A program made the position numbers and the translations under genes. A stretch of DNA of 64,000 nucleotides, taken from assembly GCF_040436345.1 (NCBI RefSeq), contig NC_133235.1, positions 21,600,660 to 21,664,659 on the forward strand. The letters are read 5' to 3'. Of the stretch, positions 12,501 to 23,457 are shown piece by piece. The notes below the pieces were generated by a model. That model ran no database searches, was not told the DNA's origin, and saw only the letters and a list, made by a program, of their open reading frames with translations. How positions within the stretch are numbered: position 1 is the first letter of the stretch; each line of letters starts with the position of its first letter. The stretch comes from Pagrus major. Its lineage: Eukaryota > Chordata > Actinopteri > Spariformes > Sparidae.

Positions 12501-13683
12501 AAACAAGAAAATCTTTATCATAACAGTTTTTTTGTGTACAGATTAACACTCAACTAAGAATATATGAGGCCCTAATTTGTGTGAACACAACTAACCTAAT
12601 TCAAACTGTGAATATGTTTCATGCACTTGTGAGGTCCTGCTATCTTCATACGTGTGACGGGGTGTTAAGTGTGTGCAGCTGACAAAAACCTAATCTAAAT
12701 CTTGTTCATTTCCACTATTAAGTGCGAGCACTGATAGCAAGAAGTGCTCTGCTGTGACAAAAGGTACGATGGCAAAGACTTAGTTATGCAAGGCTGGAGG
12801 TCGTTTGGTTGTGTTATGTGCACCCTGCACTTAGTAACCGAAGCCCTCTAAAAAAAGCACTACGGCCTTTTTGGTACATGCTTTGGCTTCCTTTGTGCTT
12901 CCTGCCTCATCAGAATCAACTGCAGTGGTGCATATGTGTGTGAAAAAAATGCCAATAGTCTATAAACAATGTGAGATGCTGTGTGAAACGCCGTGTGTAT
13001 GCACCAGCGCTGTTTGGTATCAAATTTCAACCATATAAACGATCTTACTCCTCATCTGTCACCACATATATATGGGGCTAAATGAAATCCTTATAAACTA
13101 GACTCTATTTTTGATCATATTTACACACACTTACCTTTTTTGGCTTCCTCTGGAATGATTCTGTAGACTTTATACGGGTCTGAGATGTCCAGTTGGCTCC
13201 TCTCCACTATCTCATCAAAGTCGTTGCTTTTATTAAGAGCACAGCGTAGTCTGGTCTTCCATGTGGGGGGATCTGGCTTGTCGACTCCTTCCTTATATTT
13301 TCCCTTAAACAATGCCCATGCCTGAAATATGCATTGATCACATTCATTTAAACTTCCTTTTGGGTCATGCATATGTGTAAAGAAGTTAACGGAACAAAAT
13401 CTAAACCTGCTTTTAAGAGTAACTTCACACACTAATAAGTTTAACATGCAGTTGTCAGAAGCAAAGACAGGTGGGATGGTCTGACCTTGAAGAGCGCAGC
13501 ATCCTCCTCTCTGTTGTAGTCTTGTTTTCCTGCATGTTTCCACGGGATCCTAAAGATGGATTTTTCATCGTTTTCCCAAATCAGGCCAGGATATCTTTGG
13601 CTGTCGATCTGATCGATCAGCCACTGTCTCAGTTTGCCATTGCCGCAGCTGACTGACAGGCCACTGTCCTCGTCCAGGTTCAT
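6538..13683 (-). CDS. irf4: Interferon regulatory factor 4
   Basis: A lymphoid and pigment-cell transcription factor that binds IRF elements with ETS partners. Minus-strand coding exons: 13486-13683, 13135-13321, 12301-12386, 12039-12213, 9982-10062, 9260-9657, 7359-7471 and 6538-6687. All junctions are GT-AG. The start MNLDEDSGLSVSCGNGKLRQ lies just inside exon 2 after a non-coding exon, as in mammals. The DNA-binding domain keeps five tryptophans (RQW, IWEN, IPW, AWAL, TWKT). The IAD carries LERGVVLWMAPDGLYAKRLC and KLFDTQQF, and the protein ends HIQE, like human IQE. Exon 9260-9657 changes frame between GCRI and VILFPFPYP, inside a Ser-coding TCC/TTC tract. Excising 9521-9579 restores one frame of 442 residues (human 451). 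Other phases agree across the gene. Teleosts have irf4a and irf4b; I cannot tell which this is. Confidence 0.93.
7945..8170 (+). repeat. ACTTTACTT-type repeat, partial copy 2
   Basis: This degraded fragment in the irf4 intron carries 'ttatactttatacttgtata', 'ttttactcttgtactttatc' and 'gagctactagttaaat' in the same order as the copy at 1485-1860. No coding capacity. Confidence 0.5.
9521..9579 (-). other. irf4: Candidate 59-bp microintron or indel tract in irf4
   Basis: On the minus strand this segment starts GTATCA, runs through a near-pure TTC/TCC pyrimidine tract and ends CCCATGCCCAG. The upstream frame reads TTTSQEGCR and the downstream frame reads EDKFHSGAEVILFPFPYP; both resemble IRF4, but they are in different frames. 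Removing exactly these 59 bases joins them in frame. Fifty-nine bases is very short for a vertebrate intron. A 1-base loss or 2-base gain in the Ser tract, biological or an assembly error, would also explain the break. Confidence 0.45.
10085..10330. repeat. Dispersed teleost repeat in irf4 intron
   Basis: It contains 'tttatttgacagggacagtg', 'ccagagttggctataaggta' and 'ctgtagtccctgggcaggag', a run of text I recognise as a repeated non-coding sequence in teleost genomes. It lies just outside the 9982-10062 exon and may belong with the retrotransposon relic at 10960-11175. The class is uncertain. Confidence 0.5.
10960..11175 (+). mobile_element. Non-LTR retrotransposon relic (RT C-terminal end)
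   Basis: A plus-strand frame from about 11031 reads VRKTAFGQCAFS, then EKWNSIPTNLRPVSQC, and then a stop. This RxFSxxxxxxWNSxP pattern closes many LINE-type reverse transcriptases in fish. Nothing upstream is open, so this is a dead 5'-truncated copy in the irf4 intron between the 9982-10062 and 12039-12213 exons. Confidence 0.45.
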
Positions 13684-14360
13684 CTCTGCAAGATAGGTTT
13701 AAATAGAGCCTGTTAACAGAGATGTTAACACACAGATGTTTGATTTGACTCTTTTTCTAATGGAAGATTCACGCATTTAAATGAACCTGAGAAGATAAAT
13801 ATTAGGTTCAGCTCAAAATTGCTTTAGAAAGGGTAAATTAGTGCTCCACATAGCTTCTCCCCTGCAGCCCTGCAGTTGTAATAATCACTTAAAAATACAT
13901 TTAATCTTGTTATCTAGCCATGGTTGTGACATTTTTTGGCTATACTCATTTAGAAAGCAATGAGCAAGGGCATACGGGTACATGCTCAAGACAGCAACTG
14001 TCTTAATCACGTTTATCTGTTTTTATTTCTGTCAGAGAAAAGAAATGTGAGTCATTTGAGATACATGCATGAATAGCAACACCACCAGTCATGTAGCTAT
14101 AATTAAAGTACAGGAAAGAGTTTTGACACAACCACAATGCATGGTGGAATACATGCTAATGACACCTTATCACGCCTCTTAAACTTACCGTTATCAGATA
14201 TTAAAAAATGTTTTAACTTATGATCACAAGTTGAATGACAAAATTTATTAGACTTAATGTTATGAGATTCTAGTGACTGAATCTACAGGTTGCTCATTAA
14301 TTATTACTTATGATGTTGAAAAGACCATCATTCATTTAAAAGAAATGTTTTTAAAAAGGA

Positions 14361-14378
14361 GCTGCTGCTGCTGCTGCT
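14361..14378. repeat. (GCT)6 beside irf4 exon 1 donor
   Basis: Six GCT units on the plus strand, read as CAG on the irf4 strand. They begin within the first intron right after the GTAAG donor of the non-coding exon. Confidence 0.8.
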
Positions 14379-14381
14379 TAC

Positions 14382-14560
14382 CTTTGATCATGTGAGCTCC
14401 CCCGCTGAAATCTGTTTTCAAGCTCTCTCGGTGTCCTACTCTTAAATGTTATCACATCTTGATTTGTGACAGGGAGGAGCATCTGGGGCTCTGAGAAGTT
14501 CAAGAGGAGATGCGCAGCAATCGGGCGCTCATTTCTCTGAAACTCAGCGCCCACACAGCA
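14382..14560 (-). other. irf4: irf4 non-coding exon 1 (5' UTR), approximate start
   Basis: A strong minus-strand donor (AAAG|GTAAGC) ends an exon at 14382. The coding exon starts after an acceptor two bases before the ATG at 13683, so an upstream untranslated exon is required, as in mammalian IRF4. The transcription start is not determined; the 14560 limit is a guess just inside the kappaB site. Confidence 0.5.
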
Positions 14561-14570
14561 GCACTGCAGT

Positions 14571-14580
14571 GGGGAATCCC
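14571..14580. promoter_or_regulatory. Consensus NF-kappaB site in irf4 promoter
   Basis: GGGGAATCCC fits GGGRNWYYCC perfectly. It lies about 190 bases upstream of the end of the non-coding irf4 exon. Mammalian IRF4 is induced by c-Rel through promoter kappaB sites, so the position is meaningful. Binding here is inferred. Confidence 0.5.
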
Positions 14581-14599
14581 TCTAGTGACACCCTAGAGC

Positions 14600-15125
14600 A
14601 GACACCGGGACGAAATGGAACAATTACCTGTGACACTAAAATGTTCCCCCCACATGTTTTTGTTTTTCTAAAAAGCCTGCGAGTTCAACCTAATTTCCAG
14701 TGACAAACTGCTGACAAGAAACTTCTAGTGTATTTTTTATGATGTCCTGGTGAGACATGATGAGCTAATGTCAGAAAAACCACATGCTCAATGTATGTTA
14801 GGCCTTTCTTCTACTTTATTACTGCCCTCCAGTGGCTATCCATGCACATACCCAGATATCTGCAGTATTTAAAAGAATACTATATAATATCTCACTTTTG
14901 TGAAATTAAAGTGTTTTAATGCTTTAAAGTCTCGAAAGACAGTTGACAAGACTGAGGGTGACAAAAGAACGTGAACTTGGTTGTTTTTGGTGTCACCATG
15001 CATGACCTCCCCTGCACATTAGACAAACAGGAAGACAACCAGGAAACAGAGACATAAACAGAGCAGAATGTGTCTTATCACCTTCAATATGACAGCCCAC
15101 CGACTGACAAGCTCGCAACAACGCT
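14600..15125. other. Spacer between irf4 promoter and dusp22 3' end
   Basis: I see no exon here. The dusp22 poly(A) signal, AATAAA on the minus strand at about 15139-15144, sits at its right edge. dusp22 therefore ends about 550 bases upstream of the irf4 kappaB site, in the same orientation. Confidence 0.5.
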
Positions 15126-15412
15126 TGACTTCACTCCTTTTATTTCACAATTTGAAATCGTCGCGACACAGTACAAAAAAAGTTCACAACATTCATAAAT
15201 AAGAAAAAAAAAACAACCAGAAACATCGATCAGTGCTTAAAAAAATGTATATGTGCTGCACTTATTAATGGTCTCTTGCAGTGTTCATGTCGATGATGTT
15301 TAGAGGATCATTCCAGCGGTGATGCACATCCTGACTTTAGTCCACTCCAAAGCACATTAGACCTTCAGATAAATCCGGACTGAGCTGCAAAACTTCTCAT
15401 CAACAGGTGTGA

Positions 15413-18400
15413 TCAGACACCTCCAGGCGGGGTAGATGGCTGTTTTTTCTCCTCCTCTCCGTTGATTTTAGACGACCTTACGAGCAAGTCATGTATATCA
15501 GCCTCGTCATTGAAGGGGTTGTCCTTATATTCCATCTGGATCCATTTTCTAAACTACATGAAAAGAAAAGATACAAATTTGAAAAAACTATATATTTATA
15601 GTTTACTCATTCTTAAAAGGTGTGAAAGATGTGGCCACCTGTCAAAGGTAGCTCCAAAAATACTGCAGCCAACTATACTCTTTGCTGTAGCTATCTTTAG
15701 CTGTAAAGAATAGCTGCCCTTAGCAAGTTGGCTCAGTTAGTCGTGCAGCCGAGCGGGCCTAGTCTTGCTGGATTGTGACCTCGGATGACTGGGAAGACAC
15801 GACTAGAAACCAGACTGGGACTGAACACAGCCTCTGGATGCCAGTTTGAAAACGGCAGGTACAGTATGGAGGGGATTTACAGCAGCTCTGACCAGGAGTA
15901 TGACGAGGAGACACAGCGGGAAGGGACGGGAGACAGGTGCACATCTTACTCTGTGAATAGGGGATTTTATTTGACCAACCCAGAGATAGCTGTTGAAAGA
16001 CAAATCGAGACTGTTTTGGTGAGTTTTATTTAGTTTGTAAGTGTGTCTTACGATGAGTTAATGAAGCAATGAGGCCCGTCTTAGTTTGGTAAAAGAGAGA
16101 TCTGGAATTCAAACAGTGTGCAGTACAGTATTTCAGATTAATAGATCTTAAAACTCCTTTTTGGAAATTTTGTAAGTTTATTTTGTTTACTTATTAGACA
16201 CGGCTTGCACACATCTTGGTGCAGTACAAAGTGATATGACGAGACGAGACAGGACAGGCCGGGGCTAACTCTTTAGCATGCTAACTTCAGATATCTCTGC
16301 AGCACAGAGACTCCTTTGAGTTTACTTCAACACTGTTGTTTCTTCACAGTCTCTTGAAATTGCGAGTTCATTTTTCGAATGCATAAAACAAAAAAATTCT
16401 GGCCATATCTTACATATTACGACTTTAAAGTAACCACATCTATTCCGCAAAGCACTTATATATTCCACACTCTCCATCTTTCCCTCACCTGATCGGCTTG
16501 AGTAGCCTCAAACTCCTGGAGCTGTCGCTGGAAGCCCAGGTTGGGGCCAGCACAGGGCCGAGCCACCTTCACTGCAGCCAGCGCCTCCTGCCAGCCCAGA
16601 CCTGTGACCGTCATGATGTAGGCCACCACCAGGGTGACACTGCGGGACACACCTGCCAAACTGTAAGAGGCGAGGGACGGACAGTTGAACTTTTACTTGA
16701 CATGCATAATTTTTCCAGTGAAGAAACTGGTTTTATAAACACTTTAAACACTATATATTAAAATAAAACCTAAATTCTTTGGTTTTTAATTATAGTCGAG
16801 ACATCTGTGGCAGTGCATGTCTTATAAATAGCCTCTTGTTCCCCTGTATTTCTGAGAAGACCCTCTGTCTTACCAAATATAACTTTCCCCTGTGAACATA
16901 TGGTCAGCTACCACGCTGCAAACTCACAATGTGACTGTATTGTGTTACTGTACTCTGTTTTGGGAAGTTCAAGAATAGGCTTTTGCTTATCATTTAATCT
17001 CGTCTGTGCAGCAGTTACACATGGCTACACTCGTGTACTTGGTTGATCTCACACATTCAACATGTCTATGATTGTTCAGTTAGTAGCGGTCTTGTTCTCA
17101 CCAGTGAACGAGGCAGCCTTCTCCTTTCAGACGGGACTCGTGCATGAACATTATACTTTGTTTAAAGTGCTGAGTCCTGCGAAGCATAAAGAAGTGCTGG
17201 TTAGAATAGGTCATGACCACATTAAACACAGCAAGAACCCTGCAAGAACTGCGACTACGTGCTGTTACTTTGTCTTCACCGACTCTTATAGCTCCTGCAC
17301 GCATCTAACAGGGGATTGGTTGTGTATTTTTGTGTATGTTTTTGCACATGACTTGTCAAACCCTCTTATTTCTTATCCTTGATGGATCAGGATGAGGGTG
17401 TGCTCTGCTCAGGTTTGAGAGAGTTGGTATCATATGTCACAAAACAGGTTTCAAACACCTCAGAGACAGAGTGTAAGAAGCAACCAGGGCATAAAGAGTA
17501 AAAAGGCCATACGTGTGTGTGTGTTCATGTGTGTATAGGGGTGAAGGGGTTCTGCAAAACTGAGCTGCGAGACTTCCTTCCTGCTAACAGGCCGCCTGAA
17601 ATTTGGTCAAAGAAGATTTGTGTGTGTCAAACCAGGGTATCCCTTGGCGATGCACGCACCACCCTTCATGTTTTTCCTCTCTCTGCCAGTTTCTCACGTT
17701 ACATAAAAGCCCCCGTGTGTGTTTATGCATGTCAAAAGAAACGAGAGTTGACTCCAGCCACGCTACTGTGATCCAGTCAGACACAGTTAAACGTTGAGCC
17801 CGGTGAAAGCATATCATTTACACGTTAGCTTGAAGAAAATGAACCTCAGACGCCCACGCAGCACAGCCTCTCTCTCTCTCTCTGTGTGTGCCTCAGCCTT
17901 TCATTGTTCTGTGCTGCACAGTTTGGTACTTACAGGTTTTGTGTGGGCAGGTCAGCTGCTGAAATGCAGAGATAGGTCATCTCCTGAGGGACAAAGTACA
18001 CTAGTTACACAGTCGGCAGTCACTTGCCCTCGATGCATTCAACACAAATCAATAAGCAGCAGGTGATAAATGTCACTGCACAGCAGCGGTTTCAGTATAA
18101 AGTATATCAGTGCTTCAAGTAAAAAGGCGTTTTTGAGCTGATTCGCAGTCAGATTTGTTTACATCCCTTTTTTTAGAATGACTGAGAACAGAAGCTGCTC
18201 TTGCACAGTAACTTTACATGCACATCGATAACCTGGAAAAAATAATAATGAAGCGAGACTTGCACAGTCCACAGTGGCTGAGGCAAGAACAACCGCCTAC
18301 TCTCAAACCCACACAAGTAGCCTACACAACTCGGCACACTGACCTAACCAACTGTTGTTGACTGGCATTTCATTCCCCCCTGATTCCTCCAACAGTCACA

Positions 18401-19042
18401 TGAGTGAGGAAGAAATTGCCCTGCTTGTTGTTTATTCACTCTGGGGACAGCTGTTTGTTCAAGACGCAGCTTCCTCCCGAACAACCTGACGAACCGGTTC
18501 ATGGACTGTGTCAGAGCTCCAGTCATGTGCACTGATAAGAGGGAGGGGGGGGGGGGCTCAGCCAATCAGATCTGTTTGGCCTCTTGCTTCATCACTCTCC
18601 TTAAAAATGGATGAGAAATATGAGAGGGGGGGAAAGGTCGTCATGTAGGAGGAGATGGAGGGAGTGTCTCACCTGGAGGATGGGAGCCGCGCTGTCGTGG
18701 ATAGACAGGATGTGCGTGATGTTGTTTCTGGCTAACTGTTCTCGGTCTCTTGCATCTGAGGAAGCAAGACGGAAAGACAGAAAGAAAGAATGAAAGAAAG
18801 AAAAGGAGAAAGAAAGACTATGGATGTGTGCTGTCATATGCATGAAATCCAAATGATTCGAGAGGAAATACACTTATACACACCTTTGAAGTTTCCCAAG
18901 TACAAGTCAGGCAGGACCTGTAGGGACAGAGATATTAGTGTGGAAGTTTGAAGCACACATAGTGAAAGCAGCATATACAGTGAGGTGACACAACAGCTGA
19001 GAGAACAGCAAAACAGCTGACTCAAATGACACCCTGCATATA

Positions 19043-19116
<74 letters not shown>

Positions 19117-19405
19117 GTGATAATTAGAATTAACAGCTCATGGTTCAAATCTAAACTTCAGATCATGTGAGTGGGAAAAATAACCACAATATAAATGGGT
19201 ACAACACTTTAAGTTAACAAGGTTTATGTTCAGTTATGTTAAGCAGACTCTTGCTGCACATCCCAAAGTCTCCACTGAAGATGACAGGTGTGTATCACCT
19301 CCTGAGATCCACTCAAAACCACCGTGCGCCACTCGTGTGCGTCAACTCAACACTACAGTCGCATGCAACAGATGACAGTCAAACCTTATTGATGCCATTC
19401 CCCAT
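15413..19405 (-). CDS. dusp22: Dual specificity protein phosphatase 22 (JSP1/JKAP)
   Basis: A small atypical DUSP that regulates JNK and T-cell receptor signalling. Minus-strand coding exons: 19385-19405, 18884-18917, 18673-18755, 17934-17983, 17102-17176, 16489-16660 and 15413-15553. The phases join to 191 residues (human 184). The N terminus MGNGINK keeps the myristoylation glycine. The general-acid loop reads CISAADLPTQN with Asp57. The signature HCLAGVSRS carries Cys88 and Arg94, and QRQLQEFE follows. The last exon replaces the mammalian C terminus with a polar tail ending STPPGGV. All catalytic residues are present, so it should be active. The gene is parallel to irf4, as in the human 6p25 cluster. 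Teleosts have dusp22a and dusp22b; I did not decide between them. An AATAAA on the minus strand lies near 15139-15144. Confidence 0.95.
19038..19113. repeat. (TA)n microsatellite in dusp22 intron 1
   Basis: About 75 bases of almost pure TA with one early G interruption, between dusp22 exons 1 and 2. Confidence 0.95.
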
Positions 19406-19588
19406 CCTGAAGCAGCCCGTCTGAAGGGTAACAGTGAAAAAGAAACGCCACGCTGTGTTTCCTCGTTGTTTCAAAAACGCTTCTCCGGCGGATCGACGGC
19501 TTCCCAGACCCGCTGTAGGGGCTCAAATGCAGCAGGAGCAGCTCCACATCCAGGCGAGCCGAGCACTGCTGTCCAAGCTCCCCGTGCT

Positions 19589-19607
19589 GAATGCTGGGAG
19601 TTGTAGT
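19589..19607 (-). promoter_or_regulatory. ZNF143/Staf-type promoter motif upstream of dusp22
   Basis: On the minus strand this reads ACTACAACTCCCAGCATTC, an excellent match to the ACTAYR...CCCAGCATGC motif bound by ZNF143. It lies about 185 bases upstream of the dusp22 ATG in its own orientation, among CpG-containing sequence and without a TATA box. That fits a housekeeping-type core promoter. Confidence 0.7.
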
Positions 19608-20224
19608 TTCCTGTAGTTTTTTTTTTTTTTCTCTCACAGTGTTGTGTGGATACAGGTGTGGTTCTAATCCCAACACTGTCTTATATTTTTATATGATGAG
19701 GACATCCTGCTCCTGTGGCCTGATGACAGCACATACTTACCCTTAAATAAACTGTGCATATACAACAGACTGTACTCACACACAGCAGAGCAAAATGAGC
19801 CAAACCCCAGTGGGAATATTACATGATGGGCCACCAAGGAGGAAGATGGAAGAAAATGGGAGATAGAGATGTTGATGTTTTAAGAAATAACCTATTTTCT
19901 TAAGAAATGCACAAACGGTAAGATGTAAACCTTCTGCCCATTTGAAATTGTCTTTGCATTCAACCAAATAAGATTACCAGTGAATCATTACACTGAAATA
20001 TAGTTATGTGATCTATTCCAATGAGTGTAGATTAACCAGCATCAGTGGGTAAACCAGCATAACAGCAGGCCTACCCTGAGTGGTCTTATCCCTCATCCCT
20101 GCCGTCCAACTCCATATGGCCAATTACAAGAAAATAAAGCCAAAACAATAATAATGAAATTAAAAATGATAGGCATACAGACACACAGGTTAAACAAAAA
20201 AAAAATAGAAACAGTAACAGGGTT

Positions 20225-20420
20225 ATGAGTAGTGTTGTAAAAAGTACCTATAAGTATATTCGGCAATTTTCTGATTATCAGAATCAGTGTTTTTTTGTTG
20301 TTGTTGTTGTTTTGTTTTTTATCCGATTGCCGATAAAAAATATTATTTGAAAATGCAAAATAACTAATGTTAAATTTTTATTTTTTAAAAAAAATGGGAG
20401 TAAAGAGTACAATATTGTCC
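20225..20420. repeat. Degraded teleost repeat with 'pseudo-ATCGG' core
   Basis: It contains 'agtgttgtaaaaagtacct', 'ttctgattatcagaatcag' and 'atccgattgccgataaaaaa'. The same vocabulary recurs near 56540-56600. It is non-coding and of uncertain class. Confidence 0.4.
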
Positions 20421-20929
20421 TTCAATACATAGAGGAGTGAAAGTCAGAAGTAGCAAAAAATGGACAAAGTCCATAATTTATTATGTACCTAAAGGCTCAG
20501 GGTCAGAAAAGTCCATTATTGATCACATCTAGTAAAGTTGTTCCTGTAAGAAAATAACAGGAACCAGAGGCCTTGAAAAATACATTCATGAATATGTTTT
20601 TCTTGAGGCAATTTCTCTAATGGTGAAAATTCTGATATTTGGTCCAGGAACAGTGTAAAAGCTGGAGGAGGTGAAAAGTATATTATAGTAATAAATACTA
20701 ATTTTTTTAGATCTAACTGAAGATCAGACAGTTTAATAAATTAAAGATATCTTGGTATTTTGCTATTTTTATATGTCCATAACAGATTGTCCTGAACACC
20801 AATTACTTGGACTTTATATTTGCAAACCAATAAGCATGACAGCTCTCAGAGATGGCCACTACCATATTGTTGAATAGCAACTAACATTTTTGGACACTGT
20901 GACTAATAAAGTTGGTGAATTTGTGTTTT

Positions 20930-21175
20930 CTAGCCATCACCCAGAGGGGAAGAGACAATGAGCTCTTGGTTCAGATATGAATCAGAATCGGGTTTATTGC
21001 CAAGAAGGTTTTCACATACAAGGAATTTGCCTTGGTATATTGGTGCAAAGCAACAGCACAATAAAATATAAAATGAAGCTAAAAGCAAGTCCAGAAGAAT
21101 AAGATAGAAGAGAAGTTTGGCAAAAGTATGAAAAAATATCATAAAAACAATAAAAGCAATATGCACATAAGAGAT
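20930..21175. repeat. Dispersed teleost repeat ('gaatcgggtttattgccaag' type)
   Basis: The text around 'tcagaatcgggtttattgcc' followed by 'acatacaaggaatttgcctt' is one I recognise as a very frequent retroelement-tail repeat in teleosts. No coding capacity. Confidence 0.6.
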
Positions 21176-21229
21176 TTACTTTAATCTTCAACCATCTTTA
21201 AGAGTAACTTTGCCTCTATCTCCCAAATT

Positions 21230-21960
21230 CTCTCTGCTGATGATGCATCTGCCTGAAGGATGTGAGGGCACCAAGATCCGCCCCTTCAACACCATGATGT
21301 TCTCAGGAGCAGAGAAACAAATCCAGTGGCAGTGAGGTGATGGGGAGGATTGGTCACACCAGCCACACTCAGGGCCTTTACCTTCCCTGCACCCTGGATG
21401 GTCGCCCTCTCCACCATCAGAGCATCATCTGTGACTTGACACCATCAGATCGGGTTGTCCAGACACCAGCCTCGCCTAAGGGACATTCCCAACACCAGGT
21501 GAAGATCCAGCTTTCAGCACGGCTGTACCAGAAAGAGACATCATCGGGACCTCCGTTGAGAAGCTCGTCAAACCTCAAGGACAGAAACAGACAGTGGTAC
21601 CAATGAGAATGACAACCTGGACCCAACTCTGGGGATTTCCTGTCGACCCTACAAGTTCAGTACTCTGCCACCAAGGAGGACACCCAGACCAGCCTATTGC
21701 AGGACGCCAATTCTGTGGAGGCACTTTTCATCCACCACCATCCCCAATATCTCTTCTAAGCTGAACAGAAAACCAGCAAGATGACCTGGGAAGGCCAATG
21801 GATGGCGCCGTTACAGAGAAAGGATGGCACCTGGCAGTTCTGAACTGATTATCATCATGTTAAAAACATCAACAGGAAGTACTGCTACCCACTTGCCCAC
21901 ATTGGTAGCACATTCACACCGCAGACGCCAGTTGGTTTAACTTCCTGGTGATCTATTGTT
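21230..21960 (+). mobile_element. Ty3/gypsy-type retroelement relic
   Basis: A short plus-strand stretch near 21800-21910 reads as a reverse-transcriptase fingertip region: KDGTWQF, then a stop, then TDYHHVKNINRKYCYPLAHI. It resembles the KDGTWRFCVDYR...YPLP signature of gypsy elements. Upstream frames near 21337-21606 may derive from the same pol gene. Stops and the lack of long frames show it is dead. LTRs were not found, and the borders are approximate. Confidence 0.5.
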
Positions 21961-22948
21961 TTTCTGCATGGCGCAGCGTGTGTGACCACCAGACAACAGC
22001 TTGAATGAGCACTCACTTATTCGTGCCTCACTTAGTTTTAAAATGACTGAAGGATTCTTAATTTGTCAACATATTTGGATACAATTAATGGCACAGCTGA
22101 CTGATAATGCACCCTTAATGAAAATGGGTCTGACCACTTGATCTAGTCATAGATCGTTCATTACTCATGGCTGGAAATGAGGTAATGTGACTCACTGATT
22201 TGTCTGTTTAATATTCTACCACAGTGTTCAGTAAGCTGGAAACTTTTTCAAAATCACCTGAAAAAGACCAGCAACAGACGTGAACAATACAGAAGGAGAA
22301 AGAAAAAAAAAAAACTGTCAAGACAATACACGACAGGTAAAAATGATACTACTTTGTTGTGGCTTCAGTGTGCAAAGGGAGGAATTTATAGTGTGGGTGT
22401 TCACAGATAGGCTGCCCAAAAAGTAGGCCTACGTGTCATACATCGCCCACGCTGTCAGAGGCTACGCTTGGCGGTGGTTTCCCGCTCTAGTTTCACATAA
22501 ATGCTTGTTTTATCAATGAACTTTTCCCTTTTTTTTCCCCCCTCCCTTAGGCTAAAGCATCACTTTAGCTGGTTTGTTGTTCCAAAATATCAAAATATCA
22601 CAGTTTGCTTCCAATAAAAGCTTTGGTCTCTAGAAAGACAGGTGAGGTTTAGATGTAGCTGGAAACTGTGTGTGTGTGTGTGGCAGTAAAGCCAACGAGA
22701 ACAGTGTAACAGCATCACCATCACACCTTGGACCAAACTACAGTCCTGCTAAGAAATACAAGGTTGTTTACTGTGCGATACTTGATTTCACCAGCAGGTG
22801 GCGACAATGCCACACGACAAGATTCACAGCAGTCCTGCGACAAAAACACAATTATAATAAACAAAAAAACAACATAATGTCGCATCCAGCACTTGTGTGT
22901 TGTCAGAGAAAGCGTTTTTATGCCTTTTTTAAGCCACAAATGTGTCGA

Positions 22949-23016
22949 GTTTCTGCTAGCCGTCCTGCTCTGTCATCGACTTGTTTCTGCTGGCCGTCCT
23001 GCTCTGTCATCGACTC
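22949..23016 (+). repeat. 34-bp tandem duplication upstream of ripk1
   Basis: Two head-to-tail 34-base copies (22949-22982 and 22983-23016) differ at two positions and share 'ccgtcctgctctgtcatcga'. They lie about 450 bases upstream of the ripk1 start codon, in its CpG-containing promoter region. Confidence 0.9.
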
Positions 23017-23457
23017 GTCAGGCTGTCTGTAGTTTTTACGTCCCCGGCTGGTTTCACTTTTGAACGACGTCGAGGAAACCCCGGAACTACAAAGAAAGTG
23101 CTCAGTTTGGCCTGAACATCACTTTTTGGTAACCGTTTTCCTCCAGCTGCTGTTGGTATTGACAGAGAATTAGCTGTACGATGTTGTTTTTCGGGCGAAG
23201 AGTTTGGCTAACGGCGTAAAGGCTAAGTTTGTCGCGTTGACGAAACTTTCGGACATGTTAAGCTAGCTCGCATCTTTCCTGTCGGAGTGTTTTGAAAGTT
23301 ATGGATGGTTGATTCGCCGCGTCTGTCATTCATTTACTCCCCGCGGCTTGTTTGCACTCGCTGTATTTGGCATCGTATGCGTTATAGCCACGTTTCGCAT
23401 GTTTGCTGAGGTGTTTTGTGCGTTGTTCAGCTGTTTTCCTGTGACCTTTTAACAGGG

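Larger units (their letters stand above)
19620..22945. other. Intergenic region between dusp22 and ripk1
   Basis: No host exon is recognised between the divergent dusp22 and ripk1 promoters. The stretch holds ATCGG-type repeat debris (about 20225-20420), a LINE-tail-like repeat (about 20930-21175), a Ty3/gypsy relic (about 21230-21960) and AT-rich unassigned DNA. The open frame at 22670-23032 has no family resemblance. Confidence 0.6.

Noticed and set aside
15785-16033. 82-codon plus-strand open frame in the dusp22 intron
   Set aside because: It lies opposite the intron between dusp22 exons 6 and 7 and shows no domain or splice-consistent extension.
22670-23032. 120-codon plus-strand open frame upstream of ripk1
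   Set aside because: No recognisable domain. It starts in a TG run, includes the tandem duplication and overlaps the ripk1 promoter.
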